Part shown: positions 1 to 6,260 of the stretch, piece after piece
How the letters are laid out: each line of letters starts with the position of its first letter
Position numbering within the stretch: position 1 is the stretch's first letter
Assembly: GCF_000292245.2 (NCBI RefSeq)
Contig: NZ_ALPT02000106.1
Span: 1 to 12,206, forward strand
DNA from: Alkalihalobacillus alcalophilus ATCC 27647 = CGMCC 1.3604
GTDB taxonomy: Bacteria > Bacillota > Bacilli > Bacillales > Bacillaceae_D
Direction of reading: 5' to 3'
DNA: 12,206 nt
The notes under the pieces: model-generated
Seen by the model: the letters and a program-made list of their open reading frames with translations, nothing else
What the model was told of the DNA's origin: nothing
The model's database searches: none
Made by a program: the position numbers and the translations under genes

Positions 1-11
1 GTTTAGGATTA

Positions 12-1166
12 GTCGCACCTCATGTAGGTGCGTGGATTGAAATATCGTATGGGGCAGGTACATTAAATATTATAAATGTCGCACCTCATGTAGGTGCGTG
101 GATTGAAATTAGTCTGTTCTGGTGCTTGCTAGTAGTCGAGCTAGTCGCACCTCATGTAGGTGCGTGGATTGAAATTGCGAAGCGGTGCAAGGGGCATGAT
201 TTTAATTAAGTCGCACCTCATGTAGGTGCGTGGATTGAAATTCTTTTCATCGTCCTTATCTCCCTTTTAATTAATCGTCGCACCTCATGTAGGTGCGTGG
301 ATTGAAATAGTCCGAACTTGTTCTATCGTATACCCTTGTTCCGTCGCACCTCATGTAGGTGCGTGGATTGAAATCTGAGACAGTCGCGTGGGTAACAGGC
401 GCTAGTGGTCGCACCTCATGTAGGTGCGTGGATTGAAATCTTCACGAGTTCAGAGAACACAGTCGTAAGCTTTTGTCGCACCTCATGTAGGTGCGTGGAT
501 TGAAATTAACCTAAACAATAGGTATCCTTCATCTTCCGCGTCGCACCTCATGTAGGTGCGTGGATTGAAATAATCCATAGACAGTGATTGGATGTAATGA
601 GAGCTGTCGCACCTCATGTAGGTGCGTGGATTGAAATGACTTTAAGGGCTTCTTACGAATTAAATCGAAATGTCGCACCTCATGTAGGTGCGTGGATTGA
701 AATTAATGGTCAAATCGAGGGTGTAACTCTTGCGGAGTCGCACCTCATGTAGGTGCGTGGATTGAAATATCTCACAAAATAATGATGATCATTATGCTCG
801 AAGTCGCACCTCATGTAGGTGCGTGGATTGAAATACCTAGTCAGCACAAATACTTACACAACAAACAAGTCGCACCTCATGTAGGTGCGTGGATTGAAAT
901 CTTTAAGCTAGAGGATAAAGTTTGAATACCAACAGTCGCACCTCATGTAGGTGCGTGGATTGAAATAATTGACGATAAGCATATATTATTCGTGTCTCTT
1001 CGTCGCACCTCGTGTAGGTGCGTGGATTGAAATATTCATGACACTTTTAACATCTTCTTTAGTAGTTGTCGCACCTCGTGTAGGTGCGTGGATTGAAATT
1101 GGAGCTAGTTTCCCCCAGTTTTGAAAAGAGTTATGTCGCACCTCATGTAGGTGTGTGACTAGAAAG
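12..1166 (+). CRISPR. Type I-C CRISPR array, leader-distal part (18 repeats, 17 complete spacers)
   Basis: The 32-bp repeats begin at 12, 78, 144, 210, 277, 343, 408, 475, 540, 606, 672, 737, 803, 869, 935, 1002, 1068 and 1135. Spacers are 33-35 bp and all different. Each repeat starts GTCGCACC and ends GTGGATTGAAAT, the signature of type I-C (Cas5d-processed) repeats. A perfect 7-bp stem CGCACCT/AGGTGCG closes a CATGT loop. Repeats 1-15 are identical; repeats 16 and 17 share one loop change (CATGT to CGTGT). Repeat 18 is decayed at its 3' end, which marks the leader-distal end, so transcription runs left to right and new spacers enter to the left of the window. Bases 1-11 are the tail of a further spacer or of the leader. 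No cas gene lies in the window, so activity cannot be judged here. Confidence 0.98.
1135..1166 (+). repeat. Degenerate terminal CRISPR repeat
   Basis: The first 19 bases match the array repeat exactly. The last 13 read TGTGACTAGAAAG instead of CGTGGATTGAAAT. The stem survives because the C-to-T change turns a G-C pair into a G-U wobble, but the ATTGAAAT handle that would form the crRNA 5' tag is lost. No spacer follows. A decayed last repeat is typical of the oldest end of an array. Confidence 0.93.
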
Positions 1167-1171
1167 GTAAA

Positions 1172-1526
1172 TCAAAGTTGGTTAAATCCTTTTTGGCAGG
1201 CCACTTGTTCCTATCACAAAAGTGGTGCGGAGGTTACATAATGGCTTTATTAGAAATGGGATTAAATCAGTTATCGGTATTGACTTTAATAATTGAAACA
1301 GCAAAGGAAGATTTCAACAATAATCATAATGTTTCTTTCAAAAAGAACGGCTAAGGATTCTCAAATTGAAGCTGTTTCTGACGATTTATTATTAGAACGG
1401 GTTCTTATTCATCACCTTGATGACTTAAATGCCTATTTTAGTGAGAGTTATCGAATTTTGCAAAGTAACGGACATTATTTAATACAAGAGCGCACCCTAG
1501 AGAATTGTCTCTTCCCAATCCGTTGA
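1172..1526 (+). pseudogene. Remnant of a class I SAM-dependent methyltransferase (frameshifted, truncated at both ends)
   Basis: Two overlapping frames read as consecutive pieces of one UbiE/YxbB-type methyltransferase. The frame running from 1172 to 1354 gives WCGGYIMALLEMG, which looks like a decayed motif I (normally D-x-GCGGG), and then IIETAKEDFNNNHNVSFKKNG, the 'E-M-I-x-x-A-K-x-N-F-x-x-x-x-N-V-x-F' stretch, and stops. The other frame continues through LLLERVLIHHLDDLNAYF, SYRILQSNGHYLIQERTLE and CLFPIR, matching the family's 'ERxLxHHLDDL...YRVLKPGGxxxIQDRTPEDCLLP' region, and stops at 1526. The frames switch around 1340-1350. The start before motif I and the C-terminal substrate-binding part are missing. 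The GGAGG just before the ATG at 1241 is codons for the Gly-rich loop, not a real ribosome site. The family call is by residue pattern only. Confidence 0.75.
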
Positions 1527-1557
1527 CTTAGATTAATATACAAATGATGATATATAG

Positions 1558-1592
1558 AAAAAGCCACAAATGAAACAATGTGGCTTTTTTGT
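1558..1592. terminator. Bidirectional rho-independent terminator (end of hxlAB)
   Basis: AAAAGCCACA at 1559-1568 pairs with TGTGGCTTTT at 1579-1588 across a 10-nt loop. There is a T run on the right and an A run on the left, so it can work in both directions. It lies 10-45 bp after the hxlB stop on the minus strand and ~30 bp after the methyltransferase remnant on the plus strand. Confidence 0.88.
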
Positions 1593-1602
1593 ATATTTTA
1601 CT

Positions 1603-2160
1603 CTACTCAAGATTAGCGTGTTTCCCATACATTTTGTTAGAATCTAAGCTTTTTTTCTTCATAAAGCGCAAGATTAAGGCGTCATAAAATAACAACATCG
1701 TTTGCTCAAAAAGGGATCCCATTGGTTGAATGGTCTTGTACTCGCTTTTGGATTGATCTTTTGTGGCTCCGGGTAATTTAATAACAATATCAGCTAACTT
1801 GGCTATGGTTGATTCAGGAGAGATGGTTATAACTGCGACTGTACCTCCCAAGCTTTTAGCTTTTTCAGCAATGGCAACTAGGGTTTTCGTTTCTCCTGAT
1901 CCTGAACCAATGATTAATAAATCGTCCTTTTCTAAATTAGCTGTTACGGTTTCCCCAACTACATAGGCATCAATCCCCATGTGCATCATTCGCATCACAA
2001 AAGATTTACCCATCAATCCAGATCTGCCTGCACCAGCGACAAAGATTTTCTTCGATTCTAAAATCTGATTTATTAACTTCTCTGCTTCTGAATCACGAAT
2101 TAAGTGAACCGTTTGATTTAATTCGTTCACGACTTCGGCTAAATATTGTGTAGTCTGCAT
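1603..2160 (-). CDS. hxlB: 6-phospho-3-hexuloisomerase (PHI)
   Basis: PHI converts D-arabino-3-hexulose 6-phosphate to fructose 6-phosphate, the second step of the ribulose monophosphate pathway for formaldehyde fixation, in the cytoplasm. The 185-residue product is the usual length. It is a single SIS (sugar isomerase) domain: GAGRSGLMG at about 43-51 and the phosphate-binding GSGSGET at about 85-91 are both intact. It is the second gene of the minus-strand hxlA-hxlB operon, starting 7 bp after the hxlA stop. A weak AAGG ribosome site overlaps the end of hxlA, so translation is probably coupled. The operon closes at the terminator at 1558-1592. Nothing suggests damage. The partner gene upstream and the regulator hxlR make the assignment very secure. 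Confidence 0.96.
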   Translation of the reverse strand: MQTTQYLAEVVNELNQTVHLIRDSEAEKLINQILESKKIFVAGAGRSGLMGKSFVMRMMHMGIDAYVVGETVTANLEKDDLLIIGSGSGETKTLVAIAEKAKSLGGTVAVITISPESTIAKLADIVIKLPGATKDQSKSEYKTIQPMGSLFEQTMLLFYDALILRFMKKKSLDSNKMYGKHANLE

Positions 2161-2167
2161 GGTTGAA

Positions 2168-2800
2168 TTAACCTTGTTTAATTAATTTTTGCATTTCGAG
2201 TGCTGTAGCTTTTTTATCTTCTTTACTCGTGATTCCCCCACCTACGATAACTAAATCTGGGTGGTGTTTAATCACTTCTGGAAGTGTTTCTAATTTGATA
2301 CCACCTGCAATGGCAGTTTTTGCATTTTTAACAACACTTTTGATCGTTGAAAGGTCTTCAAAAGAATTCTTTCCAACAGCTTGAAGATCGTAACCTGTGT
2401 GAACACAAATATAATCAACACCAAGTTCATCTAGTTCTTTTGCACGGGCTGCAATATCCTTCACGGCGATCATATCAGCAAGGATTTGTTTTCCTTGTTT
2501 TTTAGCTTCTTCTACTGCACCTTTAATTGACTCGTCTTCTGCGGTTCCAAGAATTGTAATGATGTCAGCACCTGCAGCAGATGCTTGGCTTACTTCATAT
2601 CCAGCCGCATCCATAATTTTCAAGTCCGCTAATACGGTTAAGTTAGGAAATGCAGCTTTTACTTCTTTCACGGCTCTAAGACCTTCATTGATCACCACAG
2701 GTGTACCAATTTCTACAACATCAATATGTTCTTGTACCTCTTTCACTAATTCAATAGCTCCCTGAATATCGACAAGATCTAAAGCTAATTGTAATTTCAT
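2168..2800 (-). CDS. hxlA: 3-hexulose-6-phosphate synthase (HPS)
   Basis: HPS joins formaldehyde to ribulose 5-phosphate in an aldol reaction that gives hexulose 6-phosphate; this detoxifies or assimilates formaldehyde. The 210-residue protein is full length and belongs to the orotidine-5'-phosphate decarboxylase superfamily. The signature D-x-K-x-x-D is present as LADLKIMDA (D59, K61, D64, which bind metal and substrate). The N-terminal LALDL strand and the C-terminal phosphate loop IVGGGIT (about 185-191) are also present. A good AAGGAG ribosome site (complement of 2810-2815) lies 9 nt before the ATG. It is the first gene of hxlAB, divergent from hxlR, with a ~97-nt structured leader and an HxlR-type operator next to its promoter. 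In B. subtilis the same operon is induced by formaldehyde through HxlR. Confidence 0.97.
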   Translation of the reverse strand: MKLQLALDLVDIQGAIELVKEVQEHIDVVEIGTPVVINEGLRAVKEVKAAFPNLTVLADLKIMDAAGYEVSQASAAGADIITILGTAEDESIKGAVEEAKKQGKQILADMIAVKDIAARAKELDELGVDYICVHTGYDLQAVGKNSFEDLSTIKSVVKNAKTAIAGGIKLETLPEVIKHHPDLVIVGGGITSKEDKKATALEMQKLIKQG

Positions 2801-2897
2801 TTATATTCGCTCCTTCTAATTTTATATCGTGCTAGGAGGCTGTTAATAGACATGGTGTAAATGTTTCCTTTTGAAAGGCTATTTACTGACTAGCACG
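2801..2897 (-). promoter_or_regulatory. Structured 5' leader of the hxlAB mRNA
   Basis: With the -10 at 2904-2909, transcription should start near 2897. Exactly there an 8-bp perfect inverted repeat begins: CTAGCACG at 2890-2897 with CGTGCTAG at 2828-2835 (plus-strand readings). Nested inside are ATTTAC (2881-2886) with GTAAAT (2857-2862), and CCTT...AAGG at 2867-2878. The folded RNA would have its 5' end in a stem and leave the ribosome site at 2810-2815 free. The pairing is visible in the sequence; a role in mRNA stability or control is inference. Confidence 0.5.
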
Positions 2898-2903
2898 TTT
2901 CTT

Positions 2904-2932
2904 AGTATACTGAGTATGTTATTGAATTAAAA
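2904..2932 (-). promoter_or_regulatory. hxlAB promoter, activator-type
   Basis: Reading the minus strand, TATACT (2904-2909, 5 of 6 to the sigma-A -10) has only TTTTAA at the 17-nt -35 position, a poor match to TTGACA. The putative HxlR operator overlaps that -35 position, as expected for a promoter that needs an activator. Placement is by eye. Confidence 0.6.
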
Positions 2933-2959
2933 GTACGCACTTTTACCGCATATAGTGAT
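2930..2959 (-). promoter_or_regulatory. Putative HxlR operator, hxlAB side
   Basis: This 30-bp element matches the one upstream of zwf at 26 of 30 positions when both are read towards their promoters. It contains an ACTATATGC block and the dyad AAAGT-N4-ACTTT. Here the dyad is longer, TAAAAGT-ACGC-ACTTTTA at 2928-2945, a perfect 7-bp inverted repeat. It ends 20 nt before the hxlA -10 and also overlaps the hxlR -35, so it could control both divergent promoters. That HxlR is the binding protein is inferred from position and from B. subtilis, where HxlR binds directly upstream of hxlA. Confidence 0.7.
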
Positions 2960-2983
2960 AAAAAGTATACTATAGGATATAAA
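2955..2983 (+). promoter_or_regulatory. Candidate hxlR promoter
   Basis: GTGATA (2955-2960, 4 of 6 to TTGACA), a 17-nt spacer and TATAAA (2978-2983, 5 of 6 to TATAAT). Transcription would start near 2990, just before the hxlR ribosome site, giving a very short leader. The -35 lies inside the putative operator, which would allow autoregulation. Confidence 0.5.
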
Positions 2984-3003
2984 ATAAAGAAGAGGTGAAT
3001 TAA

Positions 3004-3366
3004 ATGCCGAATTTAGGATCAAAAACATTTAACTGTGAAAAAGAATTGACACTTTCAGTAATTGGTGGAAAATGGAAAATGTTGATTTTATGGCATCTAG
3101 GTAAAGAAGGAACTAAACGATTTGGTGAATTAAAATCACTTATGCCGGGTATTACTCAAAGAATGCTTGTTAATCAATTGCGCGAACTTGAAGATCATTT
3201 AATCGTACATCGAGAAGTTTATCCTGTAGTTCCACCAAAAGTTGAATATTCATTGACTGAGTATGGAGAAAGTCTTATACCGATTTTAGATGCTATGTAT
3301 GAATGGGGGAAAGATTACATTGGGAATGTATTGGAAAAGGAAACTGAAGACAAATCAGCTACTTAG
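3004..3366 (+). CDS. hxlR: Formaldehyde-responsive transcriptional activator HxlR
   Basis: This is the founding type of the HxlR/MarR-like winged-helix family and activates hxlAB in response to formaldehyde. The 120 residues form one HxlR domain: the conserved ELTLSVIGGKWKMLILWHL helix, the recognition region RFGELKSLMPGITQRMLVNQL, and the wing with REVYPVVPPKVEYSLT. The N-terminal N-C-E-K keeps Cys11 and Lys13; in B. subtilis HxlR these are reported as the pair cross-linked by formaldehyde, so the sensor looks intact. AGAGGTGA at 2991-2998 is the ribosome site, 5 nt before the ATG. It is divergent from hxlA and carries its own terminator. The shared operator upstream of zwf suggests that its regulon here also includes zwf-gnd-pgi. 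Confidence 0.96.
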   Translation: MPNLGSKTFNCEKELTLSVIGGKWKMLILWHLGKEGTKRFGELKSLMPGITQRMLVNQLRELEDHLIVHREVYPVVPPKVEYSLTEYGESLIPILDAMYEWGKDYIGNVLEKETEDKSAT

Positions 3367-3410
3367 TAGAAATAAGGTTTCTTTTCAGCGTTTAAGACAA
3401 TTATAACTTA

Positions 3411-3440
3411 CCACCGTTAGCCATTATTAACCGTGGTTAA
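3411..3440. repeat. Imperfect dyad after hxlR
   Basis: CCACCGTTA (3411-3419) pairs with TAACCGTGG (3428-3436) with one mismatch. The right side also holds the operator-like palindrome TTAACC-GT-GGTTAA at 3427-3440. It lies between the hxlR stop and the hxlR terminator. It could be an extra hairpin in the hxlR 3' UTR or a protein site. No function can be assigned. Confidence 0.5.
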
Positions 3441-3460
3441 ATAATTGGAACTACACTATT

Positions 3461-3510
3461 AAAAGCCTTGAACAGTGATGTTTACATCCTCGCTGTCCAA
3501 GGCTTTTTGA
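3461..3510 (+). terminator. hxlR rho-independent terminator
   Basis: AAAAGCCTTG (3461-3470) pairs with CAAGGCTTTT (3498-3507). A single mismatch is followed by an inner ACAG/CTGT stem, and a T run ends the structure. It separates hxlR from the zwf promoter, so zwf-gnd-pgi needs its own start. The flanking A run makes it possibly bidirectional. Confidence 0.88.
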
Positions 3511-3554
3511 CTTTTATATTTACAGTATTAATTTTTACACTATGTCATTTTGGA

Positions 3555-3584
3555 ATAACTATATGCAAAAAAAGTGCGTACTTT
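3555..3584 (+). promoter_or_regulatory. Putative HxlR operator, zwf side
   Basis: This is the second copy of the 30-bp element: ATAACTATATGC (3555-3566), then AAAAGTGCGTACTTT (3570-3584), with core dyad AAAGT-GCGT-ACTTT. It differs from the hxlA copy at only four positions, three of them in the linker between the two conserved blocks. It is oriented towards zwf and ends exactly 20 nt before a TATACT -10 box, the same geometry as at hxlA. It suggests that zwf-gnd-pgi belongs to the HxlR regulon. Confidence 0.7.
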
Positions 3585-3610
3585 CAAGTATGAAATATAC
3601 GTTATATACT
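3582..3610 (+). promoter_or_regulatory. zwf-gnd-pgi promoter, activator-type
   Basis: The -10 is TATACT (3605-3610), identical to that of hxlA. The -35 position at 17-nt spacing holds TTTCAA, a poor match that touches the operator dyad. A start near 3617 gives a ~185-nt leader. The leader (3617-3803) contains a tiny reading frame MFNNH at 3696-3713 with a fair AAGGGGA site; I see no strong hairpin or known riboswitch in it. Confidence 0.58.
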
Positions 3611-3803
3611 GTTTGGGCTAAGCAATATGTCTCTAGGATAAACAAGCTGATTGTACGAAAGAAAAAATTTTGATGGAAAGGATAAAAGGGGAAAGATGTT
3701 TAACAATCATTAAAAATTATAAACAGTGTTTCAAAAAAGTGTGTTCATGCATAAATTCTTGTAGTTATAAAATAGATCTTGCCAAGAAAGTGAGGCGTTC
3801 TAA

Positions 3804-5257
3804 ATGGATTCTATGACGTTTGTATTATTTGGGGCAACAGGGGATTTAGCTAAAAGAAAAATCTATCCTGCCTTGTTTAATTTATACCTGAATCAAAAAT
3901 TACCGAAGTCTTTTTCAGTTATTGGCGTAGGAAGAGGCGAAAGTTCTGATGATGAATTTCAGTCAAGGGTCATCGATTCCTTGCATATATTTTCCAGACA
4001 TTTGCTGAATGATAAATCTAAAAAAGAAGAATTTGTTAAGCCATTTCGTTATTACCACTTAGATGTAACCGATACTAAAGGCTATAAAAAGCTGCTAAAA
4101 CTCGTTCAACAAAACGAAAAAAAACAGAATATGGAAGAGAATCGAATGTTCTATTTATCAATGGCACCTGAATTTTTTGACGTTATCGCCATGAACATTA
4201 AGGATAGTGGATTGGGCTCAACAAATGGATGGAAACGATTGATTATCGAAAAACCCTTTGGACATGATCTGAAATCTGCCCAAGAATTAAACGAAAAGCT
4301 AAGCAAAGCTTTTGAAGAAGACGAAATTTATCGTATCGATCATTATTTGGGAAAACCAATGGTTCAGAATCTTGAAGCACTGACCTTTGCTAACCCTGTA
4401 TTGCAATCATTATGGAACAATCGATATATTGCCAATGTCCAAATTACGGCGAGTGAAATTGTTGGGGTTGAAGAACGAGCTGGTTATTATGACCAAACAG
4501 GAGCCATTCGTGATATGGTACAAAATCACATGCTACAGTTATTAATGATGACAGCCATGCATTTGCCTAAACGGATATCCACAAATGATATTCGTAACGA
4601 AAAAGAAAAGTGATGGAATCGTTACGTCCGTTACAGAGGGATACTATTGGTGTTCATGTTGTTCGTGGCCAATATGAGCACGGAGAAATAAACGGAGAAC
4701 CTGTGATAGCATATCGGGAAGAGCCTGGAGTAGAGGCTTCTTCACAAAATGATACATTTGTTGCAGCTCGTCTATGGATTGATAATTCCTTCTGGGATGG
4801 GGTTCCATTTTATATTCGCACAGGAAAAAGAATGGCAGAAAAAGCAACAAAGATTGTCATTGAATTTAAAAATACGTTAAAGGATTTCGATAATTCGGAA
4901 ATGGATCAGATTGAACCTAATCTTTTAACAATCAATATTAATCCAAATGAAGGTGTATCGTTACAGTTAAATAGTAAAAATCCAATAAATGGAAAAACGG
5001 AACCTATCACAGTAGATTTTTCTGCGAGTAATCAGGACGTACCCGAAGCATATGAGCTATTGTTATTTGATGCTCTCGTTGGGGATTCGACATTTTTTGC
5101 TCATTGGAATGAAGTAGAACTATCTTGGAATTGGGTAGAGCCTATTTTAGAGGCATTTAAAGAAAATAAAGCTGTCCTTCATTTTTATTCATCTGGCTCA
5201 ATGGGACCAGAGGCTGCTCATCAATTATTAGAAGAAGATGGATATAAGTGGTGGTAA
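3804..5257 (+). pseudogene. zwf: Glucose-6-phosphate 1-dehydrogenase, interrupted by a one-base frameshift
   Basis: G6PD oxidises glucose 6-phosphate to 6-phosphogluconolactone with NAD(P)+. The ribosome site GTGAGG lies 8 nt before the ATG at 3804. The first frame (to 4613, 269 residues) has the Rossmann GATGDLAKRK (10-19), EKPFGHD (149-155), the active-site RIDHYLGK (177-184) and the RDMVQNH histidine (about 242). It ends KEK-TGA. The second frame (GTG at 4610 to 5257, 215 residues) carries the rest, with conserved VVRGQY, FYIRTGKRM and the C-terminal GSMGPEAA. Together ~484 residues make a normal-length enzyme. Family alignment expects K-V-M-E at the join, so one base (a G in AAAAG-TGATGG) seems lost. 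The stop and new GTG overlap as GTGA, so re-initiation, a -1 slip at A-AAG or a sequencing error remain possible. It is the first gene of zwf-gnd-pgi. Confidence 0.85.
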
Positions 5258-5324
5258 AGTTTCTAAAGATGTCATGCAAACAAGAAAAGAATTTTGAGAA
5301 AGATAAAGTTTTAGGAGGATGACT

Positions 5325-6218
5325 ATGAAGATTGGATTAATTGGATTAGGAAAAATGGGATTAAATTTAGGGAAAAATTTAATTGACCATAAACATGAGG
5401 TAGTAGCATTTGATTTAAATGTAAATGCTGTGGAAGAAATGAAAAAATACGGAGCCAAAGGAGAATCAAACCTAAAAGACCTTATTCAAGGCTTAGAAAA
5501 ACCACGAGTTCTTTGGATGATGGTTCCACATTCTGTTGTTGATTCGGTGATTCGTGAAATGACACCATTTCTAAGTGAGGGAGATATCGTGATTGAAGCT
5601 GGTAATTCTCACTATAAGGAATCCATTCGTCGCTACAAGGAGCTAAAGGAAGTTGGTGTAAGCTTTATGGATGCTGGTACGTCTGGTGGGATGGAAGGTG
5701 CTCGAAATGGTGCTTGTTATATGATTGGAGGAGATCGTGAAGCTTGGAACATAGTCGAGCCGATTTTTAGTGATACAGCTGTAGAAAAAGGATTTATATA
5801 TGCAGGGAAATCAGGTAGTGGCCACTTCTTAAAAATGGTCCACAATGGAATTGAATACGGAATGATGGCTGCTATTGGGGAAGGCTTCGAAGTATTAGAA
5901 AAAAGTGATTTCGATTTTGACTATGAGAAGGTAGCCAGCGTTTGGAATCACGGTTCCGTTATTCGTTCTTGGCTGATGGAGTTAACAGAAAGTGCCTTTT
6001 CTAAAGATTCTAAATTAGATGAGATTAAAGGGATTATGCACTCATCTGGGGAAGGGAAATGGACGATTGAAACGGCTATGGATTTACAAGCTGCCACACC
6101 TGTAATCGCGATGTCATTATTAATGCGCTATCGCTCCTTAGACAATGATACGTTTACAGGTAAAGTAGTGGCTGCTTTGCGAAATGAATTTGGTGGACAT
6201 GCTGTGGAAAAAAATTAA
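5325..6218 (+). CDS. gnd: 6-phosphogluconate dehydrogenase (decarboxylating), short NAD-type
   Basis: The enzyme oxidatively decarboxylates 6-phosphogluconate to ribulose 5-phosphate and CO2, closing the dissimilatory RuMP cycle by regenerating the formaldehyde acceptor. With the start at 5325 it has 297 residues, the short class (like B. subtilis YqeC) rather than the ~470-residue class. The Rossmann loop is GLGKMG (7-12). Asp30 at the end of the second strand (VVAFDLN) suggests preference for NAD+. The substrate loop GTSGGMEGARNG (118-129) and the catalytic Lys170 and Glu177 in LKMVHNGIEYGMM are present. An upstream in-frame ATG at 5319 overlaps the AGGAGG ribosome site (5313-5318), so 5325, 6 nt after it, is the better start. 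It follows zwf by ~67 bp with no terminator and looks intact. Confidence 0.93.
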   Translation: MKIGLIGLGKMGLNLGKNLIDHKHEVVAFDLNVNAVEEMKKYGAKGESNLKDLIQGLEKPRVLWMMVPHSVVDSVIREMTPFLSEGDIVIEAGNSHYKESIRRYKELKEVGVSFMDAGTSGGMEGARNGACYMIGGDREAWNIVEPIFSDTAVEKGFIYAGKSGSGHFLKMVHNGIEYGMMAAIGEGFEVLEKSDFDFDYEKVASVWNHGSVIRSWLMELTESAFSKDSKLDEIKGIMHSSGEGKWTIETAMDLQAATPVIAMSLLMRYRSLDNDTFTGKVVAALRNEFGGHAVEKN

Positions 6219-6260
6219 TTTGGATAGAACCAAAAATGGCTATAAGAAGTAAATGTAAAG

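Noticed and set aside
190..276. Shared 10-mer TTTTAATTAA in spacers 3 and 4
   Set aside because: A short AT-rich palindromic word; likely chance, with the rest of the spacers unrelated.
44..1134. Most spacers have an 11-codon open frame in at least one direction, suggesting coding protospacers
   Set aside because: A 34-bp random sequence is open in at least one of six frames almost always, so this is not evidence.
1241..1354. A separate 37-aa gene with a GGAGG ribosome site
   Set aside because: The frame stays open upstream and fits the methyltransferase motif I region; the GGAGG is part of Gly codons in that decayed gene.
1763..1966. Antisense frames over hxlB, hxlA, zwf, dbpA, the TRM11-like gene and truA
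   Set aside because: They lack ribosome sites and family features and lie wholly within well-recognised genes on the other strand.
3696..3713. A five-codon frame (MFNNH) with an AAGGGGA site as a possible leader peptide for zwf
   Set aside because: Too short to judge, with no attenuator-like hairpins after it; kept only as a note under the promoter.
3673..3816. A 47-codon Cys-rich reading frame in the zwf leader that overlaps the zwf start
   Set aside because: No ribosome site precedes its ATG, the composition matches translated AT-rich leader DNA, and the zwf start with its GTGAGG site explains the region better.
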